Origin: Fimbriimonadaceae bacterium
GTDB lineage: Bacteria > Armatimonadota > Fimbriimonadia > Fimbriimonadales > Fimbriimonadaceae
Direction: 5' to 3'
NCBI GenBank assembly: GCA_020849075.1
Contig: JADLGZ010000215.1
Span: 1 to 10,527, forward strand
DNA length: 10,527 nucleotides
Of this stretch, positions 6,240 through 10,527 are shown in pieces; position 1 is the stretch's first letter; the number at the start of each line of letters is the position of its first letter. The position numbers and the translations under genes are program-made. Below the pieces are notes generated by a model, which did no database searches, was not told the DNA's origin, and saw nothing but the letters and a program-made list of their open reading frames with translations.

Positions 6240-7088
6240 GTGATTGAGCTCATGGCCATCCAACTGCAAGCCCAACAAGATGCCGCTTTACGCCTCCCCA
6301 TTGCGGGTAAGGAGATTGAAGTTTTCACCTACAAGCCGAGGAGCTATGCTGGCGAGCGCATGATCATGGTGTTGCACGGCACCCTGCGCAATGCCGACGA
6401 ATATCGCAATGATGCCCGAGCGATGGGGGACCGTTTCGGGGCACTCATCGTGGCCCCAAAATTTGATTCCGAGCGCTTCCCCAGCATCAAGTACCAGCGG
6501 GGCGGCATTCTGAAGGAGGATGGGACACCTGCTCCGAGATCTGAATGGACCTATGCCCTCATCCCGCAGATTTTCACCGCAATCAAGAAGCGAGAGCGCA
6601 AGCCGAATTTGAAGTACTGGATTATCGGTCACTCGGCGGGTGGTCAGTTTGTGCTACGGATGGCTGGATTTCAGAAAACAGGCGCAGAGCGAATGGTCGC
6701 AGCCAATCCAGGCTCCGACCTCTTCCCAACGCGGGACATGCCATTTGGATACGGTTTCGGGAATCTTCCCGATCTCCTAGCCGACGATAAGGTTATCCAA
6801 AGCTATTTAGCTCAACCGCTCACCCTCTACTTAGGTACGGCCGATAACGGACCGGATGAGTACTTCGACGATAGTCCTAGCGCCATGAAGCAGGGTCCAG
6901 GACGATATCAGCGGGGACTTGCCAGTTACGAATACGCAATGAAGCTCGCGGCTCAGCGAGGTTGGCGGTTTGGCTGGAGTCTCGTCAAAGCTCCCGGTAT
7001 CGGTCACGACCATACGGCAATGTTCAACCATCCTGCCTGCGAACGCGCCCTATTTGGGCAATTCTTACCCGTGCAATCCTCAAGGTAG
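6240..7088 (+). CDS. Alpha/beta hydrolase (esterase / PHB-depolymerase-like)
   Basis: The 282-residue product is a cytoplasmic-looking alpha/beta hydrolase. It has MIMVLHGTLRNADEYRND (41-58), where HGT is the oxyanion-hole strand, then LIVAPKFD (69-76). The nucleophile elbow is IIGHSAGGQFVLR (128-140) with Ser132. An acid candidate sits in GTADNGPD (199-206), and the catalytic histidine is probably His256 in GIGHDHTAM. The overall pattern is that of an uncharacterised proteobacterial-type hydrolase family with 'HGxLRNADxYRD' and 'GHSAGGQFVHR'. The substrate cannot be read from sequence. The start is GTG at 6240 or ATG at 6252 (Met5); neither has a convincing ribosome site. Its 4-bp distance from the DUF2993-like gene suggests co-transcription and perhaps work on envelope lipids, which is inference. 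Confidence 0.85.
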   Translation: MIELMAIQLQAQQDAALRLPIAGKEIEVFTYKPRSYAGERMIMVLHGTLRNADEYRNDARAMGDRFGALIVAPKFDSERFPSIKYQRGGILKEDGTPAPRSEWTYALIPQIFTAIKKRERKPNLKYWIIGHSAGGQFVLRMAGFQKTGAERMVAANPGSDLFPTRDMPFGYGFGNLPDLLADDKVIQSYLAQPLTLYLGTADNGPDEYFDDSPSAMKQGPGRYQRGLASYEYAMKLAAQRGWRFGWSLVKAPGIGHDHTAMFNHPACERALFGQFLPVQSSR

Positions 7089-7162
7089 CAAAGGTCCCAA
7101 TTTGGAACCACCCTCTACCGTTTCGTGAACAGTCGAGCGCATTCCCAGTGTCAATACCGGCG

Positions 7163-7396
7163 ATGGACAACACAGAAGACATTAAGAGTACGATCGAAGA
7201 CAAAGCAAACGAGGTCGTCGGCGAGGTTAAGGAGGTTGCCGGCAACGTTGCCGAGAAGGCTGGCGGGTTTCTCGAGACGCTTAAGGAAAAGGCACAGGAC
7301 ACCTTTGCCGCCGCAGTGGACAAAACCGAAGAGTTGACCGGCAAGGACCTGAACAACGACGGTTCTGTTGGCAATTCTCCGGAATCGGCTAGCTAA
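7163..7396 (+). CDS. Small acidic helical protein (CsbD/LEA-like), unknown function
   Basis: The 77-residue product is charged, has no Cys or Trp, and is predicted by eye to be mostly amphipathic helix from about 5 to 58. Repeated K/E-rich and V/A-rich turns (VVGEVKEVAGNVAEKAGG, 18-35) are like those of CsbD- and LEA-type stress proteins. Helix is followed by KDLNNDGSVG (61-70), which carries the first half of a calcium-loop pattern (D62, N64, D66). No membrane segment or signal is seen. The open frame extends upstream into the hydrolase gene, but that part has no gene-like composition. ATG 7163 is preferred; GTG 7148 would add five residues. No clear promoter or Shine-Dalgarno is seen. The gene converges on the pterin dehydratase gene with a 69-bp gap. 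Confidence 0.7.
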   Translation: MDNTEDIKSTIEDKANEVVGEVKEVAGNVAEKAGGFLETLKEKAQDTFAAAVDKTEELTGKDLNNDGSVGNSPESAS

Positions 7397-7465
7397 AGCA
7401 ACCTTCTCGCAATCGGGTCTGCCAGCGCGGTCATGTCGCAATGGCGGGCCCGTTCAAAACACGTC

Positions 7466-7768
7466 CTAGTCTGTCGCCAGAACGGCGTTGATCCGCCGCG
7501 CGAGTTCGAAGTCAAAAGCCGTGAGGCCACCACCCGCATCATGGGTCACCATGCTAATCGCCAGTTGGTTGTAGCCCAACCGCATGTCAGGGTGATGGTT
7601 CAGGTCCTCGGCAAGCTTTCCCACGATCATCGTCGTAACCAGAACCTCTTGATAGGTGTCGAGATCTAGCACACGCGTAAGCTCACCACCTTCGACCGTC
7701 CAGCCCGGGACGGTCATCAATTCCGAAGCAATCTGCTCAGGCGCTAACTTGTCGTAAGTTAAGCTCAT
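7466..7768 (-). CDS. 4a-hydroxytetrahydrobiopterin dehydratase (PCD/DCoH)
   Basis: This enzyme dehydrates 4a-hydroxytetrahydropterin, the by-product of pterin-dependent aromatic amino acid hydroxylation, so that the cofactor can be recycled. In bacteria, family members are also linked to folate or molybdopterin metabolism. The 100-residue product is the normal length. It contains the family signature E-D-L-N-H-H-P at 54-60 with the active-site histidines His58 and His59, followed by His76 and Asp86 at the expected distances. PGWTVEGGEL (21-30) is the usual N-terminal landmark. The start codon overlaps the pilT stop (shared ATGA, 7765-7768), with no Shine-Dalgarno, so translation is probably coupled to pilT. 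It is the last gene of that operon. No hydroxylase gene is in the window. Confidence 0.93.
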   Translation of the reverse strand: MSLTYDKLAPEQIASELMTVPGWTVEGGELTRVLDLDTYQEVLVTTMIVGKLAEDLNHHPDMRLGYNQLAISMVTHDAGGGLTAFDFELARRINAVLATD

Positions 7769-8844
7769 CGGCGGAGGAGTTGTTTTAGCTCAGAAACAAC
7801 ACCCGCGTTCATGATCGCCATAGCTTCCGTGATGATTCCCGCCTTCGCATAGCGCACCAAGGACTGATTCATGGTCTGCATCCCCCAGAACCCGCCTTCG
7901 TTCATCATCGCGTAAAGGTCATTGAAGTGCCCGTCCTCAATTGCCTTTTGAACGGTCGGCGTGACAATGAGCACCTCATTGGCCACCACGCGGCCCTGAC
8001 CATCGGCCGTTGGGACGAGTTTCTGAGCAATGATTGCTCGCAGTGAATTCGCCAACCGTTGGCACAGGTGCGCCTTCTCGTGGGGCGGAAACATATTGAT
8101 GATACGATCCAACGTTTCGTAAGCGGAAGCCGTGTGAACGGTACTGAAAACAAGGTGACCGGTTTCACCGGCGGTCAAGGCTACGTGCATCGTTGTCGTG
8201 TCGCGCATTTCACCGATGAGGATCACATCCGGTGCTTCGCGGACGACCGCTCGCAGGGCGGGCATAAAGTCTTCTGTGTCAATTCCGACTTCTCGCTGGC
8301 TGACATGTGCCTTCTTATCCTTGTGAGTAATTTCGAGCGGGTCTTCGACCGTCACGATATGGCAAGCTCGGTTCTCGTTGATGATATCAATGAGGGCAGC
8401 CAAGGTCGTGGTCTTACCAGAACCCGTGGGCCCGGTAACCAGGACCAAGCCCTGCTTATGCTTCGTCACCTCACCCAAAACCGTGGGTAGTCCCAGTTCC
8501 TCCAACGAGCGAATCCTCATTGGAATGATTCGCATTACGGCGGCGGGATGGGTTCGCTCCCGATAGATATTTGTACGGACGCGGCACTTTTCGCCAAGCT
8601 GAAACGCAAGATCCATTTCGCTTGTTTCTTCGAAAATCCTCTTCTGCTTTTCGGACATCAAACCCGTTAGCAAACGATGCGTGTCCTCTCCGCTAAGAAT
8701 TGGCCACTCTCCCGGGACTTCTTGGATCTCACTATTACGCTTAAAGCGAGGCGGTGCACCCGCTTTGATCATAAGATCCGAGGCCACCATCTCGTAGCCT
8801 AATTCGATGAGTTCGTGAATTGAGACGTCTGTTGCCGCTTTCAT
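7765..8844 (-). CDS. pilT: Type IV pilus retraction ATPase PilT
   Basis: PilT is the hexameric motor that pulls type IV pili back, driving twitching and DNA uptake, at the cytoplasmic face of the inner membrane. The 359-residue product has an N-terminal domain with ASDLMIKAGAPP (21-32) and an arginine-rich RTNIYRER stretch (90-97). The core ATPase has Walker A GPTGSGKTT (138-146), an Asp box VTVEDPLE (164-171), SQREVG (182-187), Walker B VILIGEMRD (207-215) with Glu212, and a His box TGHLVFSTVHT (228-238). The C-terminal FWGMQTMNQSL segment (319-329) is typical of PilT. The usual DLHL after ASDL reads DLMI here, and the PilT AIRNLIRE helix is replaced by VQKAIEDG (298-305), so a divergent PilT or PilU-like paralogue is possible. 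No pilus assembly genes are in view. Confidence 0.93.
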   Translation of the reverse strand: MKAATDVSIHELIELGYEMVASDLMIKAGAPPRFKRNSEIQEVPGEWPILSGEDTHRLLTGLMSEKQKRIFEETSEMDLAFQLGEKCRVRTNIYRERTHPAAVMRIIPMRIRSLEELGLPTVLGEVTKHKQGLVLVTGPTGSGKTTTLAALIDIINENRACHIVTVEDPLEITHKDKKAHVSQREVGIDTEDFMPALRAVVREAPDVILIGEMRDTTTMHVALTAGETGHLVFSTVHTASAYETLDRIINMFPPHEKAHLCQRLANSLRAIIAQKLVPTADGQGRVVANEVLIVTPTVQKAIEDGHFNDLYAMMNEGGFWGMQTMNQSLVRYAKAGIITEAMAIMNAGVVSELKQLLRR

Positions 8845-8850
8845 AGCAAT

Positions 8851-9546
8851 TTATCGATCGGGAGTGCGACCAACCATGAGGAAGTATACCAACGCCCCCG
8901 CCGCAATCGAAGCGAAGACGATCAACAAGATCAAAACGTTCGCCGGTAAACCAGCTTGGACCTTCGCAACTGGCTCAGGCTGAGCCTCCTTGATGTGGCT
9001 CAGGGGTATATGAATGCGGCTACGATCTTGGGTCTTGAGCTGGATTAAATACTCAATGGTGTTAGGATTCGAATTGGCGGTACCACTGACCACAGTGCCT
9101 TCGTTAGCAAAGGTACGCAATGTTCGCTCTTGGGGCAACTCGCCATCAAGGATCACTTGGATGGCATGAATCGTATACGGTTCAGGAGCGCCGGCGAACG
9201 TACGAGCCAACGCCTGCAGATTGGTCTCACCTCGAATACGGTTCATTAACCCATTGATCGCAAACTGGGCTTTGACGATTCTTTGGTACTGCCCTTCGCC
9301 GTAGGCTTGAGCAAAAATCATAACTCCCCGTGGTGCAACGCCAACCTCTTGCCCTAGTGAATTGATTTGCTGCTGCAGTAGCTCAGGGGGATACTTCGCA
9401 TTGAGCATCGATATATTGACTAGTTCCGAACCGGAGTCTTGCTTGATTACGATACTGACACCGGGTCGCATGTCTTGGGACCGCGATATTGAGCCGGTGA
9501 GGACCATTAGGAGGACGAGCGTGACTTGGAACAGGCGGAAGATCAT
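8851..9546 (-). CDS. Uncharacterised signal-peptide protein with C-terminal membrane anchor
   Basis: I do not recognise this 231-residue protein. Residues 1-23 look like a signal peptide or N-terminal anchor (MIFRLFQVTLVLLMVLTG). Residues about 25-200 form a soluble domain with a helix-rich stretch containing LLQQQINSLGQEVGVAPRG (56-74), then strands including YTIHAIQVILDGELPQERTL (124-143) and a SRIHIPLSHI edge (176-185). Residues 203-225 are a clear transmembrane helix, followed by a short basic tail (RTPDR). The topology suggests an exported domain held by a C-terminal anchor. It ends 6 bp before pilT, so the two are very likely co-transcribed, and a part in pilus or envelope function is a reasonable guess. 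The start at 9546 fits the signal peptide; only a weak AAAAG precedes it. Confidence 0.75.
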   Translation of the reverse strand: MIFRLFQVTLVLLMVLTGSISRSQDMRPGVSIVIKQDSGSELVNISMLNAKYPPELLQQQINSLGQEVGVAPRGVMIFAQAYGEGQYQRIVKAQFAINGLMNRIRGETNLQALARTFAGAPEPYTIHAIQVILDGELPQERTLRTFANEGTVVSGTANSNPNTIEYLIQLKTQDRSRIHIPLSHIKEAQPEPVAKVQAGLPANVLILLIVFASIAAGALVYFLMVGRTPDR

Positions 9547-9608
9547 CTTTTGCGGAACTTAACTGAATCTAATACGTAATGGTATGGAACTAATGAGGCA
9601 AGGCGCGT

Positions 9609-9614
9609 CATAAT
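9609..9614 (+). promoter_or_regulatory. Putative -10 box (CATAAT) for greA
   Basis: CATAAT is followed by GGGG, as is the stronger TATAAT before secE. It would start transcription about 25 nt before the greA ATG, leaving room for the AGGGG ribosome site at 9630-9634. GGCGCG flanks the box on both sides (9602-9607 and 9617-9622). No -35 hexamer is evident. The 98-bp gap must also hold the promoter of the divergent pilT operon. Confidence 0.4.
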
Positions 9615-9644
9615 GGGGCGCGAATTCCCAGGGGTTGCTAGATT

Positions 9645-10145
9645 ATGAGCGAGATCCAAGACGTTACGATATCGTCCACCAGTGTGTTCCTCACGCCTGA
9701 GGGATACAAGCGCTTGCAGGCCGAGCTTGAAGTGCTGACCACTCAAAAGCGGCAGGAAATCGCGGAGCGTCTGCGAGAGAGCAAGGAACACGGAGAGTTC
9801 AGCGAAGATAACAACGAACTCGATGAGGTTAAGTTTGAGCAAGCCATCATTGAGAATCGTATTAATGATCTAAAACTCATCTTTGCCGGTGCCCAAGTCG
9901 TGGACGCCGACTTGCTCAACGACAAAGAAGTCAACATCGGAAACTATGTTGAGGTCAAGGACGATCGAGGAATGCAGTTTGAGGTGAGGGTCGTTAGTTC
10001 AATCGAAGCGGATCCTGACCACGACTATGTCAGCAATGAGTCTCCAATGGGAACCGCTTTGCTAGGAGCAAAGATTGGCGAAACCATCGAATTTGAGGCT
10101 CCTGCTGGAAAGCTCAAGTATAAAGTCGTTAAGATCAGAAAATGA
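9645..10145 (+). CDS. greA: Transcription elongation factor GreA
   Basis: GreA enters the secondary channel of RNA polymerase and stimulates cleavage of backtracked RNA so that stalled complexes restart. The 166-residue product has the N-terminal coiled coil (about 15-88, starting VFLTPEGYKRLQAELEVL) and the C-terminal FKBP-like domain (about 92-165, with VEVKDDRG, then GTALLGAKIGETIEF at 136-150). At the coiled-coil tip, where E. coli has HGDLKEN, this protein has HGEFSED (49-55). Both catalytic acids are kept as Glu51 and Glu54, although the usual first Asp is Glu. It is slightly longer than the usual 158 residues because of an N-terminal extension. AGGGG lies 10 nt before the ATG. secE follows 84 nt later from its own promoter. 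Confidence 0.96.
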   Translation: MSEIQDVTISSTSVFLTPEGYKRLQAELEVLTTQKRQEIAERLRESKEHGEFSEDNNELDEVKFEQAIIENRINDLKLIFAGAQVVDADLLNDKEVNIGNYVEVKDDRGMQFEVRVVSSIEADPDHDYVSNESPMGTALLGAKIGETIEFEAPAGKLKYKVVKIRK

Positions 10146-10146
10146 G

Positions 10147-10160
10147 CCAACTCATGTTGG
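10147..10160 (+). repeat. Inverted repeat abutting the secE -10 box
   Basis: CCAAC and GTTGG (10147-10151 and 10156-10160) form a perfect 5-bp inverted repeat around TCAT. It begins 1 nt after the greA stop and ends exactly where the TATAAT begins, so it fills the spacer of the secE promoter. It could be an operator half-site pair or a weak 3' hairpin for greA; no T-run follows. Confidence 0.4.
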
Positions 10161-10166
10161 TATAAT
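10158..10166 (+). promoter_or_regulatory. Extended -10 promoter for secE-nusG
   Basis: TGGTATAAT is a consensus TATAAT with an upstream TGn extension. The 17-bp-spaced -35 position (10138-10143, GAAAAT) is poor, as is common for extended -10 promoters. Transcription would start near 10173, giving a leader of about 57 nt before the secE ATG at 10230. Confidence 0.7.
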
Positions 10167-10172
10167 GGGGGT

Positions 10173-10229
10173 TCCCTGGGCACTATCCTTAATTGAGTAC
10201 GCCCAAACGATGGGCTAAACCGAATCGTC
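10173..10229 (+). promoter_or_regulatory. secE leader with competing hairpins
   Basis: TGGGC occurs at 10177-10181 and again at 10211-10215, and a single GCCCA at 10201-10205 can pair with either. A third pairing, ACGAT (10207-10211) with ATCGT (10224-10228), competes with the second and ends 2 nt before the start codon. No Shine-Dalgarno precedes the ATG. Stems are only 5 bp, so a regulatory switch is a suggestion only. Confidence 0.25.
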
Positions 10230-10478
10230 ATGAGTGAAAAGCTGGAAAGCAAACGCGCCGCAACCAATGTGCCGTCGCCGAAGATCCGCCGAGGGCCGAA
10301 GGGCTTTCTCACCGATACGCGGGCGGAACTAAAGAAGGTCACTTGGCCAACACGAGCAGAAACGAATCGCCTTACCGGTGTCGTGCTGGCTGTTTGCGTT
10401 ATGTGCGTTCTCTTCCTCTATGGGCTCTCAATGGGATTTGGTTGGATTCTTGAGTCCGTGTTCCGGGCGCGAGGCTAA
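10230..10478 (+). CDS. secE: Preprotein translocase subunit SecE
   Basis: SecE clamps the SecY channel in the cytoplasmic membrane and is essential for Sec protein export. The 82-residue product is the short, single-span form found in most bacteria outside the enterics. It has a basic N-terminal tail (about 1-25), then the conserved amphipathic helix and hinge TRAELKKVTWPTRAET (30-45). One transmembrane helix follows (about 48-74, GVVLAVCVMCVLFLYGLSMGF). It has its own extended -10 promoter upstream. The nusG start is 5 bp after its stop, the universal secE-nusG arrangement, which makes the call secure. The tRNA-Trp or rpmG gene often found just upstream is absent; greA is there instead. Confidence 0.96.
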   Translation: MSEKLESKRAATNVPSPKIRRGPKGFLTDTRAELKKVTWPTRAETNRLTGVVLAVCVMCVLFLYGLSMGFGWILESVFRARG

Positions 10479-10483
10479 GATTT

Positions 10484-10527
10484 ATGGCAAAGGCTTGGTA
10501 CGCAGTACATACGATTTCGGGGCACGA
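10484..10527 (+). CDS. nusG: Transcription termination/antitermination factor NusG, N-terminal fragment
   Basis: Only the first 14 codons are present (MAKAWYAVHTISGH) before the window ends. The W-Y-x-V-x-T-x-S-G-x pattern is the first strand and turn of the NusG N-terminal domain, which binds the RNA polymerase clamp. The position immediately after secE confirms it. A GAGG Shine-Dalgarno (10471-10474) lies within the last codons of secE, 9 nt before the ATG, so the two are probably translated from one message. Ribosomal protein genes such as rplK would be expected next, beyond the window. Confidence 0.93.
   Translation, partial: MAKAWYAVHTISGH

Noticed and set aside
6962..7162. Upstream extension of the small helical protein to 144 residues
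   Set aside because: The added part lies inside the hydrolase gene in another frame and has arginine- and proline-rich shadow composition; ATG 7163 begins the gene-like sequence.
7397..7465. Bidirectional terminator between the convergent small-protein and PCD genes
   Set aside because: Only a CGGGCCCG palindrome and weak pairings are present, with no T-run on either strand.
10167..10229. Possible tRNA-Trp upstream of secE, where one is often found
   Set aside because: No cloverleaf, no T-loop GGTTCRA box followed by an acceptor stem, and only about 60 nt between the promoter and secE.

Overview
This window looks like ordinary chromosome from a free-living, moderately GC-rich bacterium. Two features suggest Armatimonadota of the Fimbriimonadia type: a secreted glucose/sorbosone-dehydrogenase-like protein ending in a beta domain plus two dockerin-like repeats, and a mix of leaderless and Shine-Dalgarno gene starts. 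That placement is inference from family resemblance; no marker gene is long enough here to settle it. There is no rRNA, recognisable tRNA, insertion sequence, phage gene or CRISPR array.

Layout. Bases 1-108 (-) hold the start of an HNH-endonuclease-type gene. A strong minus-strand terminator (132-165) and a non-coding stretch separate it from a secreted beta-propeller protein (352-2058, -). A biotin ligase gene (birA, 2128-2814, +) faces away from that protein and meets yraN tail to tail. On the minus strand ygfZ, gpsA, rnhB and yraN (5397 down to 2811) form a tight housekeeping cluster: Fe-S-linked folate-binding protein, glycerol-3-phosphate dehydrogenase, RNase HII and a nuclease-fold protein. 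Diverging from ygfZ, with only 19 bp between the chosen start codons, are a DUF2993-like envelope protein (5417-6235, +) and an alpha/beta hydrolase (6240-7088, +). A small acidic helical protein (7163-7396, +) follows.

The next minus-strand operon (9546 down to 7466) encodes an uncharacterised signal-peptide and C-terminal-anchor protein, the retraction ATPase PilT and a pterin-4a-carbinolamine dehydratase. The right end carries greA, then a well-formed extended -10 promoter, secE and the first codons of nusG, the usual head of the secE-nusG-ribosomal-protein operon.

No new multi-gene system is evident. The points most worth a second look are: a near-symmetric -10 box that appears to serve two leaderless divergent genes (5395-5419); a recurring spacing of TA-rich -10 boxes 6-7 nt before start codons; the unknown membrane protein leading the pilT operon; and a secE leader with mutually exclusive hairpins. 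All promoter and leader calls were made by eye.
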